DNA from: Heterotrichella gracilis
Lineage: Eukaryota; Sar; Xanthophyceae; Tribonematales; Xanthonemataceae
DNA: 64,000 nucleotides
Assembly (NCBI GenBank): GCA_032358255.1
Contig: JAULBX010007551.1
Location: forward strand, 56,424-120,423
Direction: 5' to 3'
The notes below the pieces were generated by a model that saw only the letters and a program-made list of their open reading frames with translations, made no database searches and was not told the DNA's origin. Position 1 is the stretch's first letter, and each line of letters opens with the position of its first letter. This document shows positions 22,729 to 34,112 of this stretch, one piece after another. Position numbers and translations under genes: made by a program.

Positions 22729-25462
22729 CTATGGTAACCAGGCCTCGGGACGGCAGCTCGCGGCAGGGGCGGGGTTCCATGCAGCACGTGGAGTCTCACC
22801 ACACCCCACTATTGCGTCATCATACGCATTCATCACCCGTGGTGGCACCACTTTCATGCGGTTGCGCGCAAACGGCTGTTGTTTCCAGTACATGATGGCA
22901 TTCTGCTCCCACCACTCTGGCTCCCCTTCAGGCTTGGGCTTGGCCCCGTGCAGCCATGCTGCCACCAGCATGTGGAACGTCCAAACAGACCCGCGCCAGA
23001 TGACACTCCCTGCATTGATGCCGTTGCAATCATGCGCCAGCACCACGTCGTAGCGCGGGTCTACAATGCTCTCCAAGCGAATGCTTGCGTCCGTGATCAC
23101 TGTGTCCAGGTCAATCATCCACAGCCACTGGTACCGCTGCACCATCTGCAGGAGCACAAGGACTTTGTGCCACGAGGGGTGCCGGTGCACGCCCTCAAGC
23201 GGTGGCAGCACGTGGATGTCGTACCCATGCAGCGCAGCATACTCCCGCTTGTTCTGCAGTGAAAGCTTGGCCCACTCCTGGCTGGCGTCAGACACCATGA
23301 CAATGACTGCAATGCTGCTGTTGCGCTGTGGCGCCGTCAGGCTTGTGAAGGCTGTGTGCTCCCCAAACGCCGCATCGTACAAGTACTGGTGCATGTCCAT
23401 CGGGGCTTCACCCACGTCCATTGCCTCCATCCATGTCTCAAGTGGCTGCCATATATTGGGATGGCTGTGATCGGCTGGTAGTCTATCTAATCTAAGATCA
23501 GGCTGCACATATTGCGCTGTGGGGGTTGGTAGCTGATACATGCCAGCCGCAATCATGTCTGCAAGCGTTGTTTGGACAATCGCAAACTCCTGCAACAACA
23601 ATGCCCAAAATGGCCGTTTATTAGTTTTAAATAAAAATAAAAAAGGTATCCACCACCCTAGCCTAGGTTAACCAGCTTGAAAGAATATTACCTTCACGAC
23701 TCACTCAATGCACATTTTTCTGCAGTACATACAGATCATGCACAAATCTTGAAAGCTTGGGTGGTTGCATTTTTGAACGTATTGGCTTTGTGGCCTGACA
23801 CTTACCGCAGAATTATTGTGATTGGCAGATTCAATTTGATTAGATTGCAACTCAGCCTCCAGCCCCTCAACACGTGCGCGGCAGGCATCCACATTGTGAC
23901 CGTCTGAGAATTCTTGCTGGAACTGCGGGGATTGCATGCAACTCAGCATTAATTGAAGGGGCTAGCGTGCTAGTTGTGCAATTACATATCCCTTCCTGTA
24001 CCAGTCTATCTATAAACGAGTGCACTGGCATAATTGTGGAGGGATCAGGAATTCCCAATGATTGAGACAGCTTTTAATTTATGGCGTCAGCGTAGGTCTT
24101 GTTCATTCACTGGCAATGTGCTGGCAGTGTGCATTATAATGAATTAACTGCATTTCTTGCACATACCTGCAGCTGAAGACGTTGTACAATTTCCTCCGGA
24201 GTCCCAATGGTCGCCGTTGCTGCACTTATGGCGTTGTGTGCGTCCAATAGGCTTGGGCCTGGGTCTGGTAGAGCAAGGGTTACCTGCAAATTGGAAGATA
24301 TTTTAATCATCCTGCATCAGCAGCTTAGTGGCTATTATAGGAGCCCCTAACTTGTGCAACCCAAATGGGATACCTCACGGTCCAGGATCCATGTGACAGT
24401 ATCAATGTCTTGCCATGTATTCCTGGTGCCAATATACCCACAAATTATTTCATTTCAGCGAGGTTGCAGACAAATCTTGCGATGCATGGCAATACCGAAA
24501 ATCATTTATAAACAAGAAATATATCAACATCTATGGTAACCAGACGGGAAAAGACTTCAGCCACCAGAATGACTTATAAAAAATAGCAAAATACAAGCAG
24601 CTGCAATTTTGAATTAGTCAGTAAGCCTTGACAGACCTTGATACCCGTGTAGTGTGCGGCACGTTCACCATTCACCACACGCACATCATAGTGCAGTACC
24701 AACACAAAAGAGAACAAACCTGCAACTGATGCCATAAACTACCCAGGGCATTGTTGACCTCGTCTACACTCGCTTGCAGGCCGTGGACAATGTGTGTTAG
24801 TGACCCATGCTGCTCTTGGATGATTTTCTCCTGCAAAAGAGGGGGATCGAGGTTTGCATGCAGTGATAACAGCGTAAGTGGCTTCATTGCATTGGAAAAG
24901 GTGGTAATATTCAGCTTTGGTGCAGTCATTTAACTCAAGTCAGCCTTGCGCATTGCTGCGGCCATGGCAGTCCCTCCTCTGGTTTGAACATGCCATGCCA
25001 AAAACATCGCATAAATTGAAATTGCAAATGCATTGCCCACTGTGTTGACATGGCAATCCCACAGGTAAACTTTTGCATCCCATACGCATTGCTCCAATAT
25101 AACCAGCATGCTTACCAGCTGTTCTGTCTCATCCTGCAGCGCTTGGCTGGTAGTCAACAGCATATTCTGCGGCATGTGGGAATTGCTTGTAACTGGCCAT
25201 TATCTGCAGGCCAAGGTAAATGTACTGTGGATACTGTAGTTATACAAAAATTTATGCATATTGTTCCACATGCATAACAATGCAGCAGGTCATTTGTCCA
25301 CTTGTGCAAGGTGGATAACTGCAATCTGCAAGATTGGAGCGCTGCCGATGCATAGATAATTGTACGCACTTTTTCAGCTTGAAGACAATTGCATCTCAAT
25401 CTGACTTCCTCAAGCCTGCTCCTCAACAGGGACCCCTGGTGAAAAAATTCTTGGAAGATCAT
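22729..25462 (-). CDS. GT34 (GMA12/MNN10-type) glycosyltransferase with modular coiled-coil stem; 5' end uncertain
   Basis: The large 3' exon (23589-22729) encodes a family-34 galactosyl/mannosyl/xylosyltransferase domain. Motifs are LQNKREYAALHGYDIHV, WHKVLVLLQMVQ, the metal-binding DxD in WLWMIDLDTVITD, DCNGINAGSVIWR and WWEQNAI. Family members add alpha-linked Gal, Man or Xyl to N-glycans or hemicellulose in the Golgi. Upstream lie five exons on the minus strand: 25435-25370 (22 codons), 25166-25116 (17), 24830-24720 (37), 24283-24167 (39) and 23922-23806 (39). All are phase 0 and symmetric, with heptad-like Leu/Gln/Glu content, and form a long helical stem. The first visible exon might begin at an ATG at 25462, but no membrane anchor is visible, so a further 5' exon is likely. 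The stem organisation is unusual for GT34. Confidence 0.85.
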
Positions 25463-26633
25463 GATCAGAGGTTGGCAGAAAAAATTCTTGAAAGAAAGAA
25501 AGAAATATATGGGATGCGCAAAGCAGAGTTAAGTGAACTAATTGCTCCAACATGGCAGGGAAAAAGAGCGCAGCAGACTATTCTGACAATATGTCAATTA
25601 AGAAAGGTTTGGTGGGTAGAAACACATTGACCACTAACCCTCTTATCCTGCCAATGCCAAATGATCAGGCTTGTTGACACCAGGCACAGGAGCGCTGTCA
25701 CTGCTGCACGTGGGCTGCAATGCCACTGTGGGGTGGACCTAGCAGGGGACATTGCCTGACACACACCAAGTGCAGACGCTTTTCACGGAGCACGGCAGTG
25801 GGGTCCAACACGTAAACTAAAACATTAGGTTTATGCTACTCGCGAAACGATACAGTCCTTCGAGAGCACTGTTCAAAGTTTCGAGATTTGGGAGTCCATG
25901 TACCCATTGAGGCTCCGACACAGCAGAACAAAAAACTTGCTCGGCACCGGGAACATGCGTTGATAAAACACAAGCGAACAGTGATACTTCATTGCATACG
26001 ACCTGAGCACTCGCGAAACACGAGTTGCGTTCCATTGGCATGCGTGCCACCACCTTGGCATGCGCATGCCGTCCCTCTGCCTTCGATGGGCTGACCTTAG
26101 AGACTATGAAACACTGGGCAGCCACGACCTGTAACACCAACCATCAGACACTATAACTGCTGGTAATCCTGTGGTAAAAACCCGGCAAGATGTCTGCAAT
26201 ATTGACCAAAATCCTTGACCTCCCAAAATTTGAGTTCAGATCCCCACACCAGGTGTCCATTGCGCCTTGGACCATGGTTATTCTGCGTCCTGTCCTGCTG
26301 TTGAAGTCATGAATGACAATAGCCAGGCGTGCTTTTGAACAGGTTACCAACAGACCTCAAACACAGTGTTAAACAACACACTTTTGAAGTGCACTCGTTT
26401 AAAATGTTACTTGTCGTACCCACTAACAATTCCGCACGCGGGCATTGGAATGACATGGCACCCAGTCTATAAATGCGGCTTGTGAATAAAGACACTGCCA
26501 AGAATCTACTAGTACTGCCCACGCCGCGTGGTACGGAGGTTATCATGTTGAAGAATCGTACCCCCAACAGGCTGCGGGTTGAGTCCAGCATGCAGCCAGC
26601 CCAGCCCCATTGCAGGCGCAGTTCCACCCCCCG
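25463..26633. other. Spacer between GT34 and GT90-B genes, possible missing first exon
   Basis: Both flanking genes are on the minus strand. The promoter and probably the anchor-coding first exon of the GT34 gene should be here, but no exon could be identified with confidence. A plus-strand charged frame (25334-25630) overlaps the GT34 stem exon and is not credited. Confidence 0.4.
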
Positions 26634-28529
26634 TCAGGCAGCTTGCGCCTCACTCATCGCCGCCAGCTCAAGCAGCAGCCGAAACAGGTAGCAGTCCTGC
26701 GACCGCGGCAATAGGTAGCGCCGCACAAACACGTTTGCCCTCCGCGGCATGAGGCGCACCTCTGCGTCATGGTCCTTGGCCCACCGCACCCTCTCCAGCA
26801 GGTTGCTGTAGTCGAGCTCGACGGGGATGTAGTGCCTCCCCGGCTGCAGCCACGGATAGTACCACTCCTGGTGCAGGTTGGCCAGGAACACAGCGCTGTC
26901 GCCGCACAGGAAGCGCTGCAGGCGGTCCGCCGCGTTGTTCCCATCCACCACCATCAGCCACTTGTAGCGGTACATCTGGCGCAGGTTCATCATGGCCAGC
27001 GGCTCCCCATACCGCTCCTCCATCTCCTGGCACATCTGCGGCGCGCACTGCACGTAGCGCACAAACCCGATGTCCAGGAGCTTGCTGCGGTCCTTTCTGG
27101 CCAGGTGCACCAGGCGCTGGCGGTGCATGATGCTGTATTCCTCGGGGCGCTGGGACGACCCACTGGTGGTGGAGCCCCGCCACAGCAGCTTGGCGGCCTT
27201 GTCATCCCACTCCAAGACACCACTCCACCTGCCACCAGGCAATGGAGGTAGGTAAGTACAGGGCACATGGGCTGGCCTGATCTAGCAGGATCTCAGATCG
27301 CGCAAGCAGTACCAAATATAACTTGGCGTTGCATGTGCAAAACTGGATGCTATCGTGGATGCATAGCTGATATGCATGTACCTAACTAGCCAACCCCACC
27401 TGCCGCCTGGCTGGAGGCACATCATGTCTCCCTGCTCCTCGTACGCCATGTACTGGTGCGGGTAGCGGATGTCTGCAAAGCAGCCCGGCATGTTGGAGCT
27501 GGACAGCAAGGGGAGCAAGGTGGGGATGACGTTGAGGGTGTCGGGGCGGATGAACAGGCCGTGGAGGGTGCGCGCCGCGGTGTAGCGGGGTTCACCGCGG
27601 CACCCGTGGCGCAGGAAGGCGTCGTTGACCGACACGTTGCCTGCGGCCACTTCCTGGCGCAGGGGAGGGGGCAGCGGCTCGGGCCAAATGCGGGGCTCAT
27701 CGCCGCCGTTCACCACAAACGTCATGTCTGGCAGCCACTGCGCAAAGCGGCTTGTGCGCTGCGTGATGTCCATAACCAGGGTATTCATGAAGCCCGCGTC
27801 AGTGGTGGCGCCCCGCTGGGTGCAGCTCACCTTGCCGCCGCGCACCACAAACACCGCGGTGCGGGGGAGGGCGGCCAGGGCGGCAAACGCGCTGCTGGGG
27901 ATGGTGCCGTTGTAGAACACCCTGTAGGGCTTAAGGTCCTCCTCGATCTGGTGGTAGTCCTCCAGCTGGCACTGGTGCTCAACTGCAAACTGAGCCCAGT
28001 GGTCAAAGCCAGGTGGCGGGGGCCGCTGGTGCTGCTGCTGGTACTGGCTGGTCAACCTGATGGTGGCCTGCTCCACAGTCTCGCCCTCCTGGCCGTGCGT
28101 AGCGTTTGAGTGCCCGCCACCCCCGCCATGGTCCCCCGTGATGTTCACGTGTTGGGCGACCAGCCCGGGCCACACATGGCGGTGGAAGATGCGCAGCAAC
28201 CGCCTCCTGGCCTGTACCGAGGCGGGGTGTCCCACTGCGGTGTTGAGTGTTGGGTTGACGTGAAGGTTCTGCGGAGACACTCCACTGCGCTGCTCAGCTG
28301 CATGGTCTGACCCGCCACCAGTGGACAGCTGGTCAGTGCTGCCCTGGGTGGCTGGGCTGGAGGCAGGTAGTGGTTGATGCAGTGGCTCGCCATGTAGGCG
28401 AGGCTGAGCTGGGTGCACAATGTGATTGCTTGCTCCAGAGCTGTATACGTGAAGCAACAAGCTGCACAGCAGAATGCCCCTGAAACTGCCCGCCAATGCG
28501 CCACGGCAACGCTGTTGCATGGCACCCAT
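26634..28529 (-). CDS. GT90 (CAP10/POGLUT-like) glycosyltransferase, copy B
   Basis: Two exons on the minus strand (28529-27400 and 27228-26634) join at phase 2 and encode 574 aa. This is a paralog of the gene at 12352-14280. The N-terminus has a hydrophobic signal-anchor (about residues 16-31), then a longer His/Gly/Ser/Asn-rich stem with NXS/T sequons, then the catalytic blocks: PPPGFDHWAQFA, YNGTIPSSAF, MTFVVNGGDEPRIWPE, RHGCRGEPRY, NMPGCFADIRYPHQYMAYEE, LLWRGSTTSG, RYKWLMVVDGNN, DRLQRFLCGD, LHQEWYYPWLQPGRHY and VFVRRYL. The predicted role is O-glycosylation in ER/Golgi with unknown donor. In copy A the single intron falls in the RHGC block instead, so the two genes have different intron positions. 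Confidence 0.92.
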
Positions 28530-29744
28530 AACTGCTGGCCTGCAGTCCCGATCAAAACAGCCCCTGCAACCCGCTACAAGGCCTGCGTAAAGTCAGAATA
28601 TCAGTGAGAACTGTGGAGGCAACAAGGCTGTGGGAAAGCAGATCCACTGCAGTGCCATTTCTGGGAAACGCATGCTTAGTGGGATCATGCATGCCAGATG
28701 ACATTTTCACCTCCCTGCTTACCTCAGAGGCTCCTGTTGTTATAAGAGGATGTCGTAGTGTATCATAGTTGAAATGTTTAGCCCTACAGGACTCCCACAA
28801 CAGCGTGCATGCGCATGACACATCCACACTAGCTAGCTGCTGCTGCTGGCTCAGATACTTCGAGACGAAACCCACTTCAAACAAGGAGGCTGTCAGATAT
28901 CAATAGGCTAGACTTTGCCGCCTGAGTGTCAAAGGTACACTTGTCCAGGAACAGTTGAAGTTGGTCAACCATGTGGGCATCATTGGCATGCACTTGAATC
29001 AGCTTGCGCAACCTAGGAATTCTAGCGGGATACTGACAGAATGACAGTGTAGTGTTGTGACCCTGTACACTGAATTGAGTTTGTTGCAGGAGAATGGTGC
29101 CTGCAGTCGGTGTTGGACTACGGTAGTGACCAAGGTACCTAGCACCTCTGAAGTTCTCCACAAACCATATCAGCACCGTCATAGGCTACAGGGGGTCAAA
29201 ATAACTTTGCTGACGCGACTCTGTCGACGTTACAGAACAAAAAAGCGTTACATTCTCGGCTTCCGCAAGTACAATGCCAATCGGTATTTGTTCGCCACAT
29301 GCATGCATGCATTTGCTATGTGCATGCATATACAATTCATACAACATCGTCATAGGTTGCAAGTCTCAACAGGACACCATTTCAGCCTGGTAATATTATG
29401 CCATCCCAAGTCTGACACTATGGACATACTGACAAGGAATCCACTCTGACCGGCAGTCCACTACCCACCCTGCATGCCCTGATGCGTGACGGTACAGTGC
29501 AAAAAATAGGTTAGCAATGCCACAAGATGGGGTCTTAGAATGCTGAGCTTAGTCCCTGGAGTTCTGCCTGAAAAGCTGGTCATCACCATGTCACCGTCGA
29601 TGGTAACCAGTAGAAGGACATTGCAACTCATCACCACCACCCATCTCCAAAAGCTGCCCACACCCATCCGGCGTGTCAGCGCCTGCCCGCGCAGCATATT
29701 CCCTAATTCCACGGGGTACATGTGTCTGCAGCGCCGACGCGCCT
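28530..29744. other. Intergenic region upstream of GT90-B
   Basis: This carries the GT90-B promoter and the 3' region of the next minus-strand gene. Several medium frames exist (for example minus 29182-28877) but show no family motif. Runs of TGCATGCATGCA occur near 29300. Confidence 0.45.
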
Positions 29745-31792
29745 TCACCCTGCCAGCACCTCCTTGACCTTGCGGAACTGCTCAGACAGCGCTGCAGGCG
29801 ATGTGAGGTCGGAGGGGTTGATGACCAGGTTGCCTTGGCGGCCCAACCTGCAGCAGTGTCAATGACGTGCCCCTCACGATGGAGTGGCACCCGGCAATTG
29901 CCCTTGGGCGCGCCGGGTCGGGACTGTGAGGACTTGCATGCACAGCCACAATGACGACAAGTAGGGAGATGGGTTGAAGGCAAGATGGCCACAAACCCAC
30001 AGATGCAGGAATGGGTCTGTGAGCCGTGGAACAGCATCCACAGAGGTGTTCTGCAGCTTTTTATATGTACTAATATAAACAGATAAAAAAAAGGACATCA
30101 GGCAAGAAAATACCAAATTTACTTTCATGCATTGATGCTCAACAGCGTGCATTGGTAACCACACATAGCCCACATCCAGCTGAATGAGCCTCGCCCCGCC
30201 CTGCCTACTGCGCCTGCACACGTACCGCTCCACCGCCTGTGCAGCCTCCTCCAGGGACCGCAGCTGCGCCTGGCCCTCGCCAAACAGCAGCTCAGACAGC
30301 TGCTGGATGTCCTGCGCAAGGTGCGGGTCCAGGGCCGGGGCAGTGGGGGCTGCCGATGGTTGGACTGGGGCTGAGGCCAGAGCTGGGGCCCGCACACCTG
30401 CAGACAGGGATTTCGGGAAGTTTTGGCATCCGTAACTAGAAATCCTAGAATTCTAAACTGTTTCCCATGCCCAAGGGGATGCTACTGAGGTGCGGATCCT
30501 TGAGTGGATCCCGGCAGCTCAAGCCCCATGAGAGCCATTTGGGTGAAGCATCATGGTGCAGCTAACTGCATAATCCTGAAAGTCATCCAATCCAATGCGC
30601 TCATACCATTGGCTGCTGCGGCCGATGGGGTGCTGGTGGCGGAGGGTGCACGAGAGGCGGGAGCTGCTGCCTTAGGCTTGCCTTTGACCCTGACCCACGA
30701 AAAGCTGGCATTTTTCTTGCCAGCAATCTTGCGCGCCGGCTTGCGGCCCTTCCTCCACACCTCCACCCGCTCCGCACCCGCCACCAGCAGCACTGCACCC
30801 ACCAGCCAACACCACGACCTAGCCTTGTCTTCCATGGGCCTCATGGTGATGTCCCCAAACAGGGTGCGCGCATACAGCTGCCTGTCTGGCGGGTACACTG
30901 CATTCCACATCAGGAAGGGGAGGACCAGAGGCGCCGCTTGCACCAGAAGGAAAGAGGCGGTTGTGATGGCGACGGCGACGTATGACACCAAACTGTGTGG
31001 GGCAAGGAAGCTGGGAGTGGGAGGGAAGAAGGCCTTCAACAGCATCTGCTCAACAAGTGACTGCTTCTTGCCTGCCTTAGAAGCCTTGCTGGGTTTTGTG
31101 GCAAGCATCTGCAGCGAGTGGGAGTGAAAGTGCTTCAGCTGATAGGCTGTGTCGCAGGGTGTTTAGGCAAAAGCACTGCAAGTCACCCGTACCTTGTAGT
31201 ATTCAGCCAGCGGTTTCTGCAAGCCACGCACTCTGATCTCGTCCAAGGATAGTTCTTGGCCAGCAACAAGGCCCATGTGCTGGGGGTACTGGCCTGCAGG
31301 ATGCCAGGTACTGGTCAGAGGTTGGCAGTGGTTAGCCCCTCATTGGCAACCCTGCTATCTGATACATCTATCCATCGTGGCTAGCCACAGCAGAGGGTTC
31401 CACAGGCTGAACAAGACAGCACCCAAGGACACCCCCAACCGGGTTGCACCACTTCGAAGCATACCTGAGACTCTGTGCTGCCGTGGCAAGGGGCGATGGT
31501 TGTCTGGTGTGAGGGTAGCTGGTGCCACTCGGCGTGTCTGTGTGGGCTGTTGACCGACACGCAGGTGGTCTGCAGCTTGCAGGCCGGGGTGGTGGGGGCC
31601 GCTTGGTGGTTGCCTTGCAGTTGGTGGGGGCAGAGAGGTTGACCCCAGCAGCTGTTGCGCCTGCTGTACCTCGGAGAGGTCCAACAGCTGAGCTTTAGAG
31701 CTGTGTCCGCTAAAGTGCAGAGGCGCGTTTATCCAGTGGAGCAAAGCGGCTGCGCCTTCAGCGGTTGATGGTTGACTTGCAGGTTGGGGCAT
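29745..31792 (-). CDS. Unrecognised multi-domain membrane protein (423 aa)
   Basis: I cannot name a family. Five exons on the minus strand (31792-31465, 31293-31193, 31108-30607, 30397-30160, 29847-29745) add up to exactly 424 codons with consistent phases and good splice sites. The N-terminal ~110 residues contain LLHWINAPLHFSGHSSK and LLDLSEVQQAQQLLG, then a Pro/Gln-rich linker. A middle section begins QYPQHMGLVAGQELSLDEIR, then KPLAEYYK. Residues about 175-215 hold one long or two short membrane helices (SLVSYVAVAITTASFLL, PLVLPFLMWNAVYPPD). A further helix (WCWLVGAVLLVAGAE) follows and precedes a very basic patch. The soluble C-terminus has a helical ELLFGEGQAQLRSLEEAA segment and ends VWLGRQGNLVINPSDLTS ... 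KVKEVLAG. It is divergent from the gene at 32566. Confidence 0.75.
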
Positions 31793-32565
31793 TTTGGCAT
31801 GGCATTGTGACTACGATGGCCATGGCTCGTTGTTAGCTGCACGAGGATGGACGTTCGACCTGGAGCGCGGACAGAAGTAAGAAAAGGTACAGTAGACAGT
31901 GTTACTCGTAAGACTGCGTGTTGGTGTCGGTGCCCCTTGTCCTAGTTCAAACGGTCTTTCACACCCGAAGCATCCCCCCGTATCGCAGGCTAGTGTTGGC
32001 GGTTGTGATAGTGGCCCTGTCAACTTCTAAATGGGATCAACCTTACAGTAGGCATGGCATAGGAGGGCGCGTGCAATATATGCGAGCTCGGGACCGCATT
32101 GATGGCATATTGGATAGGGCGGGGGGCACCCGAGGGTAGGGCCGAGAACCCAACACTCTCCTAGAGCGTTCGTGCTTGATGTGATAAATGTGCTAAGACA
32201 GACTTGATACAGATATTAATCCGTGTCTGTTGGTGAGAGGGTTTTGTCGTCGCTTGGCACTGACGTCCAAACTGAGGTATTTGCATGCATAAGGATTTGG
32301 TGCATCTGGGCAACCCAGGCTTGGCGCGGACTAGTTTGAGGAAAGTAACCCGCTGACTTTGCTATTGTTCACCTGCCACCGCCGCATCAGTTGAGCAATC
32401 CGCCTTTTATGGCCCGGGCACACGGCATGGTCGAGCATGGAGCATGTGGGCGGTGAGCCTGCGGTGCCAGCATCGGCCAACCAGTGACATCTCTTGGCGC
32501 ACCGTTCCTACCTTGGCCTCGTATTAATGCTACTGTGGGACTAGTTGGTCTACGAAAGGTTCAGC
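31793..32565. promoter_or_regulatory. Divergent promoter region of two unrecognised membrane-protein genes
   Basis: These 773 bp lie between start codons facing away from each other. No coding motif was seen, and no core promoter element can be named with confidence. Confidence 0.45.
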
Positions 32566-34112
32566 ATGCAGACGCGGTTAGGCTGGTCACTGCACCCTCC
32601 CAACGCCGCACCATTCCATTGTGCCCGGCGACCGGCAAAGGTTTCGCACAGGCCCCGCCTTGCTCTCGTATTTAATAGCTCCAGCACCCTCGTCAACCCA
32701 GTGGTACGGACCAGCGTAGCTGTGCCTTCCTCCCCGCCACCACCTCCACCCAGGTGAGCACGAGCCACAGTGCATGCATATGCCACCTAGTACAGGCCTG
32801 GCCTGGTGCACTACCCTGGTGCGGTATCTTCACAGCGCACGTTTGTTCACCATTGCGTTGCTTCCAGCGCCCACTGGCGCAATTAGTGCTCTGGCTAACC
32901 CTTGCCCCTGTGCCAGGTCCTCACCGTCCACGCTGGTGGTCATCACCGGGTTTTTGGTGGCCGCGTATGGCGTAAACAAGCTCATCTTCGGGCGGTGGAA
33001 GGACAAGGAGACGGAAGGGAACGGGGCACAGGTGTGCTGAACCCACCGTAGCATACCCGCGGGCACTCACACCTGCAAGCCTCGCCTCCACCTTGCCTGT
33101 GCTTGACCCATCTGGTACCCTACTCCACGCCCTCCCGCCCAAGCCAAGATACCATTTGGCCACATTGGCACACTCTTCCGCACTAACTGCAGCGCAGTTC
33201 ACCTGACGCCTGTGTGGTAACGTGACCCGCAGCCCGGGCCCCCCGACGAGCGCGAGTACGAGCTAGCGCTGTCACGCACCCGCCAGGCGGTGGCGGTCCA
33301 CAAGGCAGTGGCGCTCATGGTGGCGGGGAGCCCGGCCAGGCAAGTACCCACTACCTACTTTGCACACCTCACCTGTTGTCGTGGGTGGCCTTGAAGTGCG
33401 CTGTGCTGTGGCCCTCTCCCTTGGCCTGGCCGTGTGGCTGGCGCTAGTCCCTGCACAGGCTCCCACACTGGCACATGCATGCTGCGCAGGCATGGCAGCA
33501 TCCTCAGCATGCTTTAAATGCATCCTCTGACCCGTACAGCTGCTGCATTTCGTCCCAAAGCCTCAGCTGCGCAGTGCACAAACCTCCCAGATCATGCCGT
33601 GGAATCCTGCTGCTGCGCCCTCCACCAGGAGCAAGCGTCTCATCCCCCCACCCTTACCCCCCACCCGCAGGTCCATGGTCGAGCTGCGCCGCGCCCTGCA
33701 GGAGAACGCAATCTGCCGCTCACCGCTCCTGAACACGCGCCACGATAAGAAGGAGGTACGCACAATGCACACACATGCACCGTGCGACCAGTATAAGGTA
33801 GACACAAGGCAGTGTGGGGGGAGCCGCTGGCTGTAGGCGCATGTTGTGCGTCCATTCATGCAGCAGTAGCAGCGATTATGGAGCTGTGTGGTGATGTGCC
33901 CGGTGGGTTACGCCACATGCCCCGCATCTCTGCTGACTCCCCCCCCTCCTCTGCAGTTGGACCAGCTGTACAAGATGCACCTGCTCAACACAGAGTTTCC
34001 CCCGGACTTTGCCACACTGCTGCAGCTTCGGGAGATGCTGGCCATCGCACAGCCAACTGCAGAGGAGCTGGAGCAGGAGGCGTTCGAGGGGGGGGTGGCG
34101 TTCTCGATATGA
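32566..34112 (+). CDS. Unrecognised 216-aa membrane-anchored protein, probably organelle-targeted
   Basis: The family was not recognised. Five exons (32566-32753, 32917-33031, 33233-33339, 33671-33755, 33957-34112) give 217 codons including TGA, with all phases matching. The first 62 residues are rich in R, S, P and A with few acids (a transit-peptide profile), ending in a run of prolines. One membrane helix follows at the start of exon 2 (TLVVITGFLVAAYGVNKLIF), then a soluble, mostly helical tail. The tail has DEREYELALSRTRQAVAV, MVELRRALQENAICRSPLL and LYKMHLLNTEFPPDFATLL, and ends AFEGGVAFSI. The third intron starts with GC (GC-AG type). Plastid or mitochondrial location is inferred from the N-terminus only. 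Confidence 0.78.
33340..33670 (+). other. GC-AG intron
   Basis: The exon ends ...GCCAG and the intron begins GCAAGT, ending CCCGCAG. Using the GC donor restores phase 2/1 and joins S-P-A-R to S-M-V-E; no GT nearby does so. Confidence 0.75.

Noticed and set aside
25334-25630. Plus-strand frame coding a highly charged Lys/Glu helix
   Set aside because: It overlaps the antisense of a GT34 stem exon whose phase and splice sites fit the gene, and it has no family match or plausible partner exons.
26769-27251. Plus-strand Val/His-rich frame
   Set aside because: Antisense shadow of GT90-B exon 2.
28877-29182. Minus-strand 101-codon frame
   Set aside because: No motif, no splice continuity with the genes on either side, and composition typical of spacer DNA.
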